Shown here one piece after another: positions 54,123 through 63,966 of a DNA stretch of 64,000 nt. The notes under the pieces are model-generated. The model was not told where the DNA came from. It saw only the letters and a list, made by a program, of their open reading frames with translations, and did no database searches. The stretch lies in contig JAFEBO010000012.1 in NCBI GenBank assembly GCA_018242625.1, forward strand, positions 427,343 through 491,342. Direction: 5' to 3'. Made by a program: the position numbers and the translations under genes. This DNA comes from Planctomycetota bacterium. Lineage in GTDB: Bacteria; Planctomycetota; Phycisphaerae; Phycisphaerales; UBA1924. How positions within the stretch are numbered: position 1 is the stretch's first letter; the number at the start of each line of letters is the position of its first letter.

Positions 54123-55268
54123 GTGTTCGTCGCACAGGCACATTCCTTTGTTCAGCAGGCCCGACTGGCGATCACCCTCGCCTGGATCGCGGGCTACACC
54201 AACATCCTCACGATCCTGACCTGCGGCCACGTGACGAGCCACGTGTCGGGCACAACTTCCGATTTTGGACGCGCCGCCGCCGAAGGAAACTGGCGCTTCG
54301 CGGCATTTCTTTGTTTCCTCCTGCTCACGTTCGTGTCGGGCGCGGCGGTCTCCGGCTTTGCCACCGAACTGGGAAAGCGGCGCGGCTGGGAGTCCATCTA
54401 TGTGCTTCCAATGGCGATCGAGACGCTCCTGCTCGCCGCGTTCGCCATCGCGGTCGAGGTACTGTCGTCCGATTCCCGGGTACACGGCGAGAGTCTGCTC
54501 GTGCTCACGGGGCTTGCTTCGGCCGCCATGGGACTGCAGAACGCAACGATTACCCGAATCTCGAGCGGCGTCGTCCGAACCACCCATGTCACCGGCGTTC
54601 TCACCGACCTGGGGCTTGAGGCCGTCCAGTTCTTCTGGTATCTCAAGGACGCGGGCAAGAGCTTGGCTCAGAGCAGAACCATCGACGCGGCACGAACCGT
54701 TGGAAGTCAGGCCACTTCCAAACGCCTCCTGCTTCTGGCCTCGATTCTGGGCTCCTTTGCGCTCGGAGCGGCTCTTGGCACCCTTGCATTCAAATTCGGC
54801 ACGCGCTGGGCGATGTTTCCCCCGGTCGTCTTTCTGCTCTGGATCATTTATCAGGATGTTTCCCGCCCCATCGCCGAGATCGAAGCCAGCGACCTCATCG
54901 GCGAAAACTCCGATCTCGACCTCCCACCCGAAATCCTGATCTACCACGTCCGCAAGGACCATAACCGGGGCGGCAAGATCCACCGGATGCCCAACCTGCT
55001 CGTCTGGGCCGACCTGCTTCCCAAGTCCGCCAAGGTCGTCATCCTCGACCTGGGAGAAGTCACCCGCCTCGATGAAAACTCGGCGATCGAGCTCCGCGCC
55101 GCTCTGAGCAAGTTTGACGCCGAAGGACGCCGCCTGATCGTCTCGGGAGTAACCCCGGAGCAGTTCGCCCAGCTCAGTTCTGCCGCCGGAGGAGCGCTCG
55201 ATCCGGTCTCCGCCTGTTCCGACCTCGAACTGGCGATCGCACGCGGGTATTTGCTGCTCCACCACTGA
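54123..55268 (+). CDS. YoaK (DUF1275) membrane protein fused to a STAS domain
   Basis: A 381-residue protein. The start is uncertain; GTG at 54123 (MFVAQAHSFVQQARLAITLA) is preferred because it precedes the first span, and an ATG at 53991 would add 44 residues. Residues about 11-245 are DUF1275/YoaK: WIAGYTNILTILTCGHVTSH, VSGTTSDFGRAAAEGNW, GLQNATITRISSGVVRTTHVTG, then TDLG. Residues about 268-381 are STAS-like (VVILDLGEVTRLDENSAIEL, RRLIVSGVTPEQFAQL), with Ser320 near the usual phosphorylatable position. Such a fusion resembles SulP-STAS carriers. Transport or signalling role unknown. Confidence 0.8.
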   Translation: MFVAQAHSFVQQARLAITLAWIAGYTNILTILTCGHVTSHVSGTTSDFGRAAAEGNWRFAAFLCFLLLTFVSGAAVSGFATELGKRRGWESIYVLPMAIETLLLAAFAIAVEVLSSDSRVHGESLLVLTGLASAAMGLQNATITRISSGVVRTTHVTGVLTDLGLEAVQFFWYLKDAGKSLAQSRTIDAARTVGSQATSKRLLLLASILGSFALGAALGTLAFKFGTRWAMFPPVVFLLWIIYQDVSRPIAEIEASDLIGENSDLDLPPEILIYHVRKDHNRGGKIHRMPNLLVWADLLPKSAKVVILDLGEVTRLDENSAIELRAALSKFDAEGRRLIVSGVTPEQFAQLSSAAGGALDPVSACSDLELAIARGYLLLHH

Positions 55269-55297
55269 TGAAGATTCGCAAACCGAGCCGTGCGAGC

Positions 55298-55326
55298 TTG
55301 TGAAGCCCCCCGGCTCCGCCTATCGT
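55298..55326 (+). promoter_or_regulatory. Putative carB promoter
   Basis: TTGTGA, 17 bp, TATCGT lies about 63 bp before the carB start. A fair sigma-70-type match. Confidence 0.45.
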
Positions 55327-55388
55327 CATCGAGTTTGCGCTCCGGGGACGGATGATCCGCCCCCCGACGCGCACTCGTGAGAGAAGCG

Positions 55389-58300
55389 ATGCCCAAGCGC
55401 ACCGACATCAAAACGATCCTTCTTCTGGGTTCGGGCCCCATCGTGATCGGCCAGGGGTGCGAGTTTGACTATTCGGGCACGCAGGCGTGCAAGGCCCTCA
55501 AGGCCGAGGGTTACCGGCTCGTGCTGATCAACAGCAACCCGGCCACCATCATGACCGATCCCGCCTACAGCGACCGCACCTACATCGAGCCCATCACCCC
55601 CGACGCCGTCCGCAAGATTCTTCAGCGGGAAAAAGAACTCGGCCATCCCATCGACGCCATCCTTCCCACCCTGGGCGGGCAGACCGCCCTCAACTGCGCC
55701 TGCAAACTCTTCGACGACGGCACGCTGAAAGAGTTCGGCGTCGAGATGATCGGGGCCAACCGCACGGTCATCCACCGCGCCGAGGACCGCCAGATCTTCA
55801 AGGACATCTGCGAGGGCATCGGCCTCAAGCTCCCCAAAGCCAAGACCGTCACCTCCCTCGAAGAAGGCCGCGCTTTTCTCGAGGAAATCGGGCTCCCCGC
55901 GATCATCCGCCCGGCCTTCACGCTCGGCGGTACGGGCGGCGGGATCGCCTACAACCAGGAAGAGTTCGATGAAATCATGACCCGCGGCCTTCGCGCGAGC
56001 ATGATCGGCCAGGTGCAGATCGATCAATCCGTGCTCGGCTGGAAGGAGTACGAGCTCGAAGTCGTCCGCGACAAGAAAGACAACTGCATCATCGTCTGCG
56101 GCATCGAGAACTTCGATCCCATGGGCGTCCACACCGGCGACTCGATCACCTTCGCCCCCATCCTCACCCTCACGGATAAGGAATATCAGGCGATGCGCGA
56201 TGCCGCCATCGCGATTATGCGAGCCGTCGGTGTCGAAACCGGGGGCAGCAACGTGCAGTTCGCCGTAAACCCCGCGCCCAAGGACGGCAAATTCGAGATG
56301 GTCGTCGTCGAGATGAACCCACGCGTCTCGCGCTCGTCCGCGCTCGCGTCGAAGGCCACCGGCTTCCCGATCGCCAAGATCGCCGCCAAGCTCGCGATCG
56401 GCTACACGCTGGACGAGCTCCGCAACGACATCACCGGCACCACCAGCGCCTGCTTCGAGCCGACGATCGATTACGTCGTGTCGAAAATGCCGCGCTGGAC
56501 CTTTGAAAAATTCCCCGAGGCCGACGAAACCCTCACGACCCAGATGAAGAGCGTGGGCGAGGCGATGGCGATCGGACGCACGTTCAAGGAGAGCCTGCAG
56601 AAAGTCGTCCGTTCGATGGACGTCAAGCGTTTTGGCCTCGGCCTCGACCGCAACGACAAGTGGCTCGAAGCACGCCGCGCCGGCAGCGCCGGGCGCGCCT
56701 CTACCGAGGCGGGAAAGCCCGTCTTCCGGACCGCCGACGGGCAGCCCATCGAGTGGCCCATCGACGAGGAGAAGCTCAGCCGCAAGCTCGCCATCCCCAG
56801 CCAGGGAAGGCTCTATTACATCCGTTACGCGATGAAGATGGGCTGGACCGACCAGCGCATCCACGACCTCTGCCGGGTCGACCGCTTCTTCCTCGATCAG
56901 ATACGCCAGCTGGTGGAGTTCGAGGACGTCCTGCTCCGCTACACAAAGCTCGAAGAAGTTCCGCGCGAGACGCTCTTTGAGGCAAAGCAGCTCGGCTACA
57001 GCGATGCGCAGCTCGCCAACATCTATCTGGGCAAGATCAGCCCCGAGGCGATCCTCGCGGTGCGCCGTCACCGCAAGCAGCTTTCCATCGAGCCCGTCTA
57101 CAAGCTCGTCGACACGTGCGCCGCCGAGTTCGAAGCCGTCACCCCCTACTACTACTCAACCTACGAGTCTCCCGCCGGCGCCCAGAGGCCCGACGACGAG
57201 ATCCGCATCAGCGATCGCCAGAAAGTGATCATCATCGGCGGCGGCCCCAACCGCATCGGCCAGGGATGCGAATTCGACTACTGCTGCGTCCATGCCGCCT
57301 TCGCCGCCCGGGAGCTCGGCTTTGAGTCGGTGATGATCAACTCCAATCCAGAGACGGTCAGCACCGACTACGACACTTCCGATCTGCTCTTCTTCGAGCC
57401 CCTCACCCTCGAAGACACGCTCAACATCATCGAACGCCTCAATGGCAAGGACCTCGAGCCCGACGAGGGCGGCTGGAACGGCATGCGCAATGGCCTGGTC
57501 CATGGCGTCGTTGTCCAGTTTGGAGGCCAGACACCCCTCAACCTCGCCCAGGGTCTTGTCAAGGGCGGCACGCCGCTCATCGGCACCAGCCTCGACTCCA
57601 TCGACCTCGCCGAAGACCGAAAGCGTTTCGACGCCCTCCTCGAACGCCTCGGCCTCTCCAAGCCCCCCAGCGGTATCGCCCGCACGCTCGAGCAGGCGGT
57701 CGAGATCGCCAACCGGATCACCTACCCCGTTCTCGTTCGCCCCTCCTATGTGCTGGGCGGACGCGGCATGGAGATCTGCCCCGACGAGAAGGCGCTGCGC
57801 CACTACATGTCCAACGCCGTCAACATCAGCGATCTCGAAAACGCCCCTGTGCTCATCGACAAGTTCCTCGACGACGCAACGGAAGTGGACATGGACGTCG
57901 TGGCCGACTTCATTCCCGGCCGCGCCGGCAACCCGGCCGATGCGGGCAACGACGGCACGCGGCAGGCCATCGTCATCGGCGTTATGGAACACATCGAGCA
58001 GGCGGGCGTTCACTCGGGCGATTCCGCCTGCACCCTGCCTCCGTGGAGCCTCCCCGGCCCGCTGGTCAACCGCATCAAGCAGATCGGCCAGCAGCTCGCC
58101 TCCGAGCTGCGTGTCAATGGTCTGATGAACGTTCAGCTCGCGATCAAGGGCGACAAAATCGCGATCCTGGAGGTCAATCCGCGCGCAAGCCGAACGGTCC
58201 CGTTCGTCGGCAAGGCTACCCACACTCCCTGGGCACGCCAGGCCGCGATGGTCATGATGGGCAAGAAGCTGCGCGAGCTCGGGGCCAAGGAGCCGGTGCA

Positions 58301-58946
58301 TAAGGGCGTCTACGCCGTCAAGGAATCGGTCTTTGTGTTCAGCAAGTTCCCGGGCGTCGACATCGTGCTCGGCCCGGAGATGAAGAGCACCGGCGAAGTT
58401 ATGGGGATAGACCTTTCCGCCGACATTGCCTTCGCCAAGGGGCAGATCGGTGCCGGCACGAATCTTCCCTCCGACGGCAACGTTTTTATCAGCGTCCGCC
58501 GCTCCGACCGCGTCGCGGTGATGCCCCTCGCCAAGGAGCTCAAGGCCATGGGCTTTGGCATTTACGCCAGCCCCGGGTCGGCCGAGTTCTTCGGCGAGCA
58601 CGGTGTCGAGGCCATGCCGGTTCAGAAGATCGCGGACCGCGTCCGGCCAAACGTGATCGATCTCATGGCCGACGGAAAAGTCCAGATGATCATCAACACG
58701 CCGACCCGCACCGGGCGCCTGACCGACGAGGGCAAGATCCGCGCCGCCGCCATCCGCCTCGGCGTGCCCATCTTCACCACGACCACCGGCGCCGCCGCCG
58801 CGGTGCGTTCCATCCGGGCCCTGCGCTTTGGCGACTGGAGCGTGGCCGCGCTACAGGACTACCTCGACTTCAACACCGGACGTACGGAGTCGCTCGAGGC
58901 TCGCCCGGCGGTCGTCGTTGAATCCTCCAGGCTCACCCGCACCTGA
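55389..58946 (+). CDS. carB: Carbamoyl-phosphate synthase large subunit
   Basis: A 1185-residue enzyme that uses ammonia from the small subunit, bicarbonate and two ATP to make carbamoyl phosphate for pyrimidines and arginine. ATG at 55389 ([20 protein letters not shown]) follows GAGAGAAGCG. Two homologous ATP-grasp halves are clear ([18 protein letters not shown] and [20 protein letters not shown]), then an MGS-like C-terminal allosteric domain. It is about 110 residues longer than E. coli CarB because of several loops (near 430-460, 595-615, 690-705 and 840-855). carA is not adjacent. It is convergent with ppk2, five bases apart. Confidence 0.95.
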   Translation: MPKRTDIKTILLLGSGPIVIGQGCEFDYSGTQACKALKAEGYRLVLINSNPATIMTDPAYSDRTYIEPITPDAVRKILQREKELGHPIDAILPTLGGQTALNCACKLFDDGTLKEFGVEMIGANRTVIHRAEDRQIFKDICEGIGLKLPKAKTVTSLEEGRAFLEEIGLPAIIRPAFTLGGTGGGIAYNQEEFDEIMTRGLRASMIGQVQIDQSVLGWKEYELEVVRDKKDNCIIVCGIENFDPMGVHTGDSITFAPILTLTDKEYQAMRDAAIAIMRAVGVETGGSNVQFAVNPAPKDGKFEMVVVEMNPRVSRSSALASKATGFPIAKIAAKLAIGYTLDELRNDITGTTSACFEPTIDYVVSKMPRWTFEKFPEADETLTTQMKSVGEAMAIGRTFKESLQKVVRSMDVKRFGLGLDRNDKWLEARRAGSAGRASTEAGKPVFRTADGQPIEWPIDEEKLSRKLAIPSQGRLYYIRYAMKMGWTDQRIHDLCRVDRFFLDQIRQLVEFEDVLLRYTKLEEVPRETLFEAKQLGYSDAQLANIYLGKISPEAILAVRRHRKQLSIEPVYKLVDTCAAEFEAVTPYYYSTYESPAGAQRPDDEIRISDRQKVIIIGGGPNRIGQGCEFDYCCVHAAFAARELGFESVMINSNPETVSTDYDTSDLLFFEPLTLEDTLNIIERLNGKDLEPDEGGWNGMRNGLVHGVVVQFGGQTPLNLAQGLVKGGTPLIGTSLDSIDLAEDRKRFDALLERLGLSKPPSGIARTLEQAVEIANRITYPVLVRPSYVLGGRGMEICPDEKALRHYMSNAVNISDLENAPVLIDKFLDDATEVDMDVVADFIPGRAGNPADAGNDGTRQAIVIGVMEHIEQAGVHSGDSACTLPPWSLPGPLVNRIKQIGQQLASELRVNGLMNVQLAIKGDKIAILEVNPRASRTVPFVGKATHTPWARQAAMVMMGKKLRELGAKEPVHKGVYAVKESVFVFSKFPGVDIVLGPEMKSTGEVMGIDLSADIAFAKGQIGAGTNLPSDGNVFISVRRSDRVAVMPLAKELKAMGFGIYASPGSAEFFGEHGVEAMPVQKIADRVRPNVIDLMADGKVQMIINTPTRTGRLTDEGKIRAAAIRLGVPIFTTTTGAAAAVRSIRALRFGDWSVAALQDYLDFNTGRTESLEARPAVVVESSRLTRT

Positions 58947-58951
58947 CCCGG

Positions 58952-59836
58952 CTACTTCCTGCCGCGAAGCGTCGCCTCGATCGCCTCGAGTTCCTTCATC
59001 TTGCGCTTGTCCACCTTCGGGAATTCGAGCTTGAGCGAATGAACCGCGTCCACGATCGCCGCGGCGACCACGACCCGCGTAAACCACTTGTTGTCCGCGG
59101 GCACCACGAACCACGGCGCATCCTCGGTGGCCGTGTTGCAGATCATGTCCTCGTACGCCTCCATGTATTTGTCCCAGTGCGCACGCTCGGCGATATCCGA
59201 TGCCGAGAACTTCCAGTGCTTGTCCTTCTGCTGCAGGCGCTCCAGGAACCGTCGCCGCTGCTCGTTCCGCGAAACATGCAGGAAGAACTTTCGGATCACC
59301 GTCCCCTGCCGCGTGTGGTATTTCTCGAAGTTCCGTATGTCCTCAAACCGCTCGTCCCAGAGGTCCTTGCCCAGCTTCTGCTGGGGGAGCCGCTGCTTCA
59401 TCAGATACTCGGGGTGCACCCGCACCACCAGCACCTCCTCGTAATACGAACGGTTGAAAATGCCGATCCTTCCCCGCTCCGGCATGCGGCGGGCGCACCG
59501 CCACATGTAATCATGGTCGAGATCGTCGCTCGAGGGCGCTTTGAACGAGTGAACCTCGCACCCCTGCGGGTTCACACCGCTCATCACGTGCTTGATCGTG
59601 CCGTCCTTCCCCGCCGCGTCCATCGCCTGAAAAACCAGCAGCAGCGACCAGGAGTCCGAGGCGTAGAGCTTCTCCTGCTCCTCCGCAAGCCAGCCGATCC
59701 CCCGTTCCAGCATTTCCTTCGCTTCCTCCTTGGACTTGAGGGGCCCCGTATCCGACGGATCGATGTCCTTCAGCCGGAATTTCTTCCCCTTGGTAACCCG
59801 GTACGGGCTGATCAGCTTCTGCACATTGTGCGGCAT
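58952..59836 (-). CDS. Polyphosphate kinase 2 (PPK2 family)
   Basis: A 294-residue cytoplasmic enzyme. Walker A is DAAGKDGTIKHVMSG, Walker B is GIFNRSYYEE, and the lid and arginine motif follow (RNEQRRRFLERLQQ). PPK2 uses polyphosphate to phosphorylate nucleoside mono- or diphosphates (class I: NDP to NTP). The length and the single domain fit class I, but the specificity cannot be set by sequence alone. The ATG at 59836 follows a CTGGAGGAAGC site. It is convergent with carB. Confidence 0.93.
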   Translation of the reverse strand: MPHNVQKLISPYRVTKGKKFRLKDIDPSDTGPLKSKEEAKEMLERGIGWLAEEQEKLYASDSWSLLLVFQAMDAAGKDGTIKHVMSGVNPQGCEVHSFKAPSSDDLDHDYMWRCARRMPERGRIGIFNRSYYEEVLVVRVHPEYLMKQRLPQQKLGKDLWDERFEDIRNFEKYHTRQGTVIRKFFLHVSRNEQRRRFLERLQQKDKHWKFSASDIAERAHWDKYMEAYEDMICNTATEDAPWFVVPADNKWFTRVVVAAAIVDAVHSLKLEFPKVDKRKMKELEAIEATLRGRK

Positions 59837-59905
59837 GCTTCCTCCAGATTGCCTGATCCTAACTCAAAGCCTGGCCACCCCGCCGGACGGCGATTACGAT
59901 CTTCC

Positions 59906-60196
59906 ATGACCTACGGCGGATATTTCGGCAAGAAGGCCAAGGGAGCGATCAACCGCTTCTACGAGCACGCGGAAACCAGGCACATCGCTTCGCTCCAGGA
60001 AGCCGCCAGCGAGCTCTTCCTGGCAACCACGGACAAGAGCCGGGAAAAACTCTGGGCCAAGGTCGACCTGGCGCTCGGCCACCTGATCCAGGATAAATTT
60101 CCAATAAACGCGGCCAAAGCCCGCTCGGTGCTCGAGGCCAGAAACATCCAGCAGCTGGCGGCGCTCGTCGGCGAACTCGCCGCCGTGCGAAAGTAA
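59906..60196 (+). CDS. Small conserved-looking helical protein
   Basis: A 96-residue protein of unknown function, ATG at 59906 (MTYGGYFGKKAKGAINRFYE). It is almost all helical (HIASLQEAASELFLATTDKS, LWAKVDLALGHLI, AKARSVLEARNIQQLAALVG) with no membrane segment or known motif. It is divergent from ppk2, and the GNAT gene follows on the same strand 46 bp later. Confidence 0.7.
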   Translation: MTYGGYFGKKAKGAINRFYEHAETRHIASLQEAASELFLATTDKSREKLWAKVDLALGHLIQDKFPINAAKARSVLEARNIQQLAALVGELAAVRK

Positions 60197-60242
60197 ACCG
60201 GCGCGGAATTTCGCGATCCCGCTTCCGAGCAATGCGTAATGT

Positions 60243-60866
60243 ATGAAACAGATGAGCGTGGATATTCCGAGTGAATCGCGCCGGGCGGGCCCGGTCAGAG
60301 TCGATGTTGCGTCCGACCGGGGTTCGAGCGCCAACATCACCACGCGCCGCCTCGCCCCCAGCGACTCTCTCCAGGAAATCACCACGCTCCTGCACCGGGC
60401 GTACGCCAAGCAGGTGGCGATGGGTCTTCGCCCGCTGGCCGGACGCCAGAGCGTCGACATCACCGAGAAACGAGTCTTCAGCGGCGAGTGCTACGTCGCG
60501 GTCGATCACGAAGCGCCCGTGCAGTCCCGCACCGGCCAGAAGATCGTCGGCACGATCCTCTTCCACGAAGTCGAGGAGAGCAAGGGGCCGCCCTGGTTTG
60601 AGAAGCCCGAAGTCGCAAGCTTTTCACAGCTCGCAGTCGACCCGGATTACCAGGGGTGCGGCATCGGGCGCATGCTCCTGGACCTGGTCGAATCCCGCGC
60701 TCGCGATTCGGGAGCTCGGGAGCTCGGCCTTTCCATGGCGGAGCCCGACCGTGAGCTCTACGAGTTCTATATCCGGCGCGGCTATCGGTTCGTGGAATTC
60801 TGGCAGTGGCCGTACACCAACTACCGAAGCGCCATCCTGAGCAAGACGCTCGCCCCCAAAGCCTGA
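60243..60866 (+). CDS. GNAT family N-acetyltransferase
   Basis: A 207-residue cytoplasmic enzyme with a GNAT fold. The acetyl-CoA-binding motif A is FSQLAVDPDYQGCGIGRMLL, followed by the helix and the FYIRRGYRFVEFWQ strand. An N-terminal extension of about 30 residues precedes the fold. The substrate amine is unknown. Start ATG at 60243 (an ATG three codons later is possible). Its stop abuts the stop of the convergent PH-domain gene with no gap. Confidence 0.85.
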   Translation: MKQMSVDIPSESRRAGPVRVDVASDRGSSANITTRRLAPSDSLQEITTLLHRAYAKQVAMGLRPLAGRQSVDITEKRVFSGECYVAVDHEAPVQSRTGQKIVGTILFHEVEESKGPPWFEKPEVASFSQLAVDPDYQGCGIGRMLLDLVESRARDSGARELGLSMAEPDRELYEFYIRRGYRFVEFWQWPYTNYRSAILSKTLAPKA

Positions 60867-61601
60867 TCATCCCGCCAGAGCCGCCCGCAGGCGGTCGCGC
60901 ATGGCCCGAAGCTCCGCGAGTTGAGCCGGGCTCCAGACACTCTGCGCCGGCGCGTCGTGGTGTTCATCCCCCAGCCCGGTCGACTTGGAGGCACGCACCC
61001 GATCCATGATCAGTTCGCGGATCTGCTGCGCATTGTCCAGTCCGAACAGGTAGGCGACATTCGAACCCGGCGCACCGTGCTCGCCGTGGCCCGAACCGCC
61101 CGCCGTCTCGACTTTCAGATTTGCAAATCCGAACCACCGCTCGAGGGGACCCTGTGTCACCTCCACGTTCTGCACGTTCTCGAAGGTGAACGTCGTTTCA
61201 CGGATGTTCCAGATGCCGTTGCGCAGCCGGATCGCCCGGGGAGAAACGACGTACCAAGTCGTGTCATAACGCAGATAGATCGCCACATACGCGAAGATGT
61301 CCGGCACGATCGCCAGGATCCAGGCCGGCGCCGCGAGCGCAGCCCCCAGAAGCGGAGCCCGGTAGCAGATAAGCAGCCAAGTACCGATGATCGCAACGTC
61401 GATCACCGTCAGCCCCAGCCAGAAAAAGAACTTGAGATAGGCCAGCCACGCCTTGCTCGGCTTGATCGCAACGTTGGCCTCACCGGCCCGCGTCGGGAGG
61501 CTCGGCGCTTCGCGAGGCGTCCGCAGCAGCCCTGCCAGAACTCCCCACACGCCCTCGTACACAAAGGCTGACGCCGCCTCGACCGGGCCGGGATTGGTCA
61601 T
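60867..61601 (-). CDS. Bacterial PH-domain membrane protein (second of pair)
   Basis: A 244-residue protein with two or three spans (LKFFFWLGLTVIDVAIIGTW, LGAALAAPAWILAIVPDIFAYVAIYL) followed by a bPH2 domain (DTTWYVVSPRAIRLRNGIWN, FTFENVQNVEVTQGPLERWF, ANLKVETAGG). The Arg-rich tail (AELRAMRDRLRAALAG) is a helix. Its ATG overlaps the TGA of the preceding gene (ATGA), so the two are coupled, resembling YdbS/YdbT pairs. These membrane proteins are of unclear function. Confidence 0.84.
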   Translation of the reverse strand: MTNPGPVEAASAFVYEGVWGVLAGLLRTPREAPSLPTRAGEANVAIKPSKAWLAYLKFFFWLGLTVIDVAIIGTWLLICYRAPLLGAALAAPAWILAIVPDIFAYVAIYLRYDTTWYVVSPRAIRLRNGIWNIRETTFTFENVQNVEVTQGPLERWFGFANLKVETAGGSGHGEHGAPGSNVAYLFGLDNAQQIRELIMDRVRASKSTGLGDEHHDAPAQSVWSPAQLAELRAMRDRLRAALAG

Positions 61602-62128
61602 GGCCTCTCTCCCTTGGGCGGGATCCGACCCTCCAGGCGATCGGCCAGTTCGTCCACCGAACGCCGAAGGTCGCGGAGAAGTTCCAGCGCTTCATCCACC
61701 GGTTCCGCGTGCTCCGCCGGCCGGGCCGCCGGAGTCGTCTCTCCCTTGCTCCCCCGCATCTTCTCGTACAGAAAATCCCGCAGCCCGTCGGCCTCCCGAA
61801 CGCCCTCGATTGTCATCTGCGGCAGCGCTCCGCCGGCCGCCGTCTGAATGTTCACCGATGACAGCCCGAGCCAGCGGTGGATGATGTTGCGGGTGACATG
61901 GATGTCCTGGATCCGCCGGTAGGTGAGCGTCACTTCCTTCCGGAAGAGGATGCCCCAGGCCATCCAGACTCCGTCGTCGTCAAACCGATACCGCAACGTC
62001 TCGTACCGGATCCAGGACAGCAAGAACACCACGGGAAAACCAAGCAAAGAACAGAGCGAAACGATGAAGTAGTACTTGAAGAGTGCCGGATCGGGCCGCG
62101 AAATGGTTCTTGGGTCGGTGGATTGCAT
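61598..62128 (-). CDS. Bacterial PH-domain membrane protein (first of pair)
   Basis: A 176-residue protein. ATG at 62128 (MQSTDPRTISRPDPALFKYY). One span (YFIVSLCSLLGFPVVFLLSW, about 20-39) is followed by the bPH2 domain (LRYRFDDDGVWMAWGILFRK, LTYRRIQDIHVTRNIIHRWL, SSVNIQTAAGG, QMTIEGVREADGLRDFLYEK) and a charged helical C-terminus. It resembles the small partner of the YdbS/YdbT type. The upstream flank is shared with the divergent sigma-factor gene. Confidence 0.84.
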   Translation of the reverse strand: MQSTDPRTISRPDPALFKYYFIVSLCSLLGFPVVFLLSWIRYETLRYRFDDDGVWMAWGILFRKEVTLTYRRIQDIHVTRNIIHRWLGLSSVNIQTAAGGALPQMTIEGVREADGLRDFLYEKMRGSKGETTPAARPAEHAEPVDEALELLRDLRRSVDELADRLEGRIPPKGERP

Positions 62129-62352
62129 GCGGCTTCCCCGGCGGCCGGCACTGCGGTCGGCCCGATGGATGGATTGTTGGGATCGACCCCGCCCGATTAT
62201 CGGGCACTTCACCGATTCGCAGCCTGATCGGTGGAATCAGCAAGATCGGCCCGCCCGGGTTACATACTGCTTTAGAGGTGGGAGCATTTGGACGCCGCCG
62301 TCCGGCAGGGGATTTGGTTGGTTAGCCCGGTACTACGCTTCGCCGTTTTCCA

Positions 62353-63009
62353 ATGAACCACGAAGCGAGCAGGTTGTTTGCAGCCGATGCTGGCGCAAGT
62401 TCGCCTGCTGGGGGTGGTACGCCCACGCCAGGCGGAAACCGGCTCACCCGGGAAGAGTTCGCTCGCCTAGTCGATCGGGCGAGGCCGGCGCTTGCGATTG
62501 TCGCTTCCGCCGTTTTGGGGGATCGTGTCGAAGCTGATGATGTAGTGCAGGAGGCTTCGGTGATCGGGCTTGCCCAACTGGACCGATTCACCCCAGGAAC
62601 TTCTTTCGAAGGCTGGATGGCACAGATCGTGCGAAACGTCGCCAGGAATGCCTTTCGGAAGCGGGCCCGAAATCCGGCCAGCCCCGCCGGGCACGATCTG
62701 CTGGGGAATCACGCCTCGAAAAACCACGCGTGCAATCAGCATCCCGCCATCTCGCACGACGGCCTGAGCGCCAATCCGGACGCTTTCGACGGCGAGGTGC
62801 GCCGGGCTCTTCAGAGTCTCGATGAAACCTCGCGGGTTTGCCTCCTGCTCCGCACGGTCGGAGAGTTCAGTTACGCCCAGATAGCCGCCATCACCGATAT
62901 CAATGAAAACACGGCCATGAGTCACGTCTTCCGGTCACGCAAGGCTCTCCGAGTCCTGCTCGCCGCTCACAACCACGGCCGCGATACCACAAGGGAGGTC
63001 AAAGTATGA
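62353..63009 (+). CDS. ECF RNA polymerase sigma factor
   Basis: A 218-residue sigma factor with an Ala/Gly/Pro-rich leader. Region 2: AVLGDRVEADDVVQEASVIG and FEGWMAQIVRNVARNAFRKR; region 4: LDETSRVCLLLRTVGEFSYA, then QIAAITDINENTAMSHVFRSRKAL. It overlaps the anti-sigma gene by four bases (ATGA). Sigma region 4 is followed by a short His-rich tail. The paired anti-sigma supports an ECF role. Confidence 0.9.
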   Translation: MNHEASRLFAADAGASSPAGGGTPTPGGNRLTREEFARLVDRARPALAIVASAVLGDRVEADDVVQEASVIGLAQLDRFTPGTSFEGWMAQIVRNVARNAFRKRARNPASPAGHDLLGNHASKNHACNQHPAISHDGLSANPDAFDGEVRRALQSLDETSRVCLLLRTVGEFSYAQIAAITDINENTAMSHVFRSRKALRVLLAAHNHGRDTTREVKV

Positions 63010-63749
63010 CCGATCTCCCGCCCAACCTGCCCATCGACCCCATCGACCGATACCTCGACGGCGCCATGAGCCCGCAGGAAGCCGCCGCTTTCGAGCGTGA
63101 GATCGCTTCGTCACCAGAACTCGGCGAGCAGGTCCGCCTTCAGAAGATCCTCGACGATTCGATCCGGTCGTCCTTTGCTCCACCCTCGGCGCCGCCTCTC
63201 AAGCTCACCGATTCCTCCACCCCGAAGACCGCCAGAAGCTGGCCGCGCCCGCTCAAGATTTTCATGGCTTTGGCGGCAACGGTCGCGATCGTTGTCGGCT
63301 ACCAGGCTTTCACCTGGATCACCACACCCGGAGCTCCTCCCCGGCCCACTCTGGTCCGCACCTACCAGAACCTGGTGAAAGCAGGCTTCCGGCCCGCCGA
63401 AGCCTGCACCACACGCGAACGCTTCGCCCAGTGGATGCAAAGCCGCTACCACGCCCCGCTGGCCCCGGTCGAAGACCGCCCCAACGTCAAGCTCGTCGGC
63501 TGGAGCTATTCCAACACGATCTCCAACTACACCGGCGAACTGCTCGCCCTGGTGGATGGCAAACCGGTGGTCGTCATACTCGACACCATCGACGCTCGTG
63601 ACACCGCCGGTTCTCCCTGCTGGCGCTACCCGGCCGACGACAAGGTTGTCAATGTCTTCCCGGCAGAGATCGACGGCGTCGCCCTCTACGAGGTCTCCCC
63701 CTTCGACAAGCCCATGATCGTGGACAATCTCGCGTCCCTCAAGCGGTGA
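63006..63749 (+). CDS. Anti-sigma factor (membrane protein)
   Basis: A 247-residue protein. The first 70 residues (PIDRYLDGAMSPQEAAAFER, EIASSPELGEQVRLQKILDD) form the helical anti-sigma N-terminal domain, but the zinc-binding His/Cys motif of ZAS proteins is absent. One span (about 82-100, KIFMALAATVAIVVGYQAFT) leads to an exterior domain with a few Cys residues (TCTTRERFAQWMQ-like ACTTRERFAQWMQ and PCWRYPADDK). It binds and inhibits the co-translated sigma factor in the typical model; the releasing signal is unknown. Confidence 0.85.
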   Translation: MTDLPPNLPIDPIDRYLDGAMSPQEAAAFEREIASSPELGEQVRLQKILDDSIRSSFAPPSAPPLKLTDSSTPKTARSWPRPLKIFMALAATVAIVVGYQAFTWITTPGAPPRPTLVRTYQNLVKAGFRPAEACTTRERFAQWMQSRYHAPLAPVEDRPNVKLVGWSYSNTISNYTGELLALVDGKPVVVILDTIDARDTAGSPCWRYPADDKVVNVFPAEIDGVALYEVSPFDKPMIVDNLASLKR

Positions 63750-63879
63750 CTTTGAACCGGCCCGGTTCTTTGAAGGGGCGCTGCAATCCCGGGCGGCCCT
63801 GGGGACATAAGAAGTGTTCCGTCTCCAGCGTTCCCGCCGGTGGTCCGTTCGACACCCTCCAAAGACCCTTTTCCTCACG

Positions 63880-63914
63880 GCGAGCCCGCGCTGTTGCGGG
63901 CTCGCTTCCTTTTT
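63880..63914 (+). terminator. Intrinsic terminator after the sigma/anti-sigma operon
   Basis: GCGAGCCCGC, six-base loop GCTGTT, GCGGGCTCGC (perfect 10-bp stem) followed by TTCCTTTTT, 131 bp after the anti-sigma stop. Confidence 0.9.
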
Positions 63915-63944
63915 GAATCAACAGCGCGCGACGGATCTGCCGCC

Positions 63945-63966
63945 GGGGGGGGGGGGGGGGGGGGGG
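63945..63966. repeat. 22-bp guanine homopolymer
   Basis: An uninterrupted run of about 22 G residues 34 bases from the end of the window, downstream of the terminator. Could be a hypermutable tract, but runs of this length near a sequence end can also be an assembly or sequencing artefact. Nothing else identifiable lies in 63915-64000. Confidence 0.8.
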
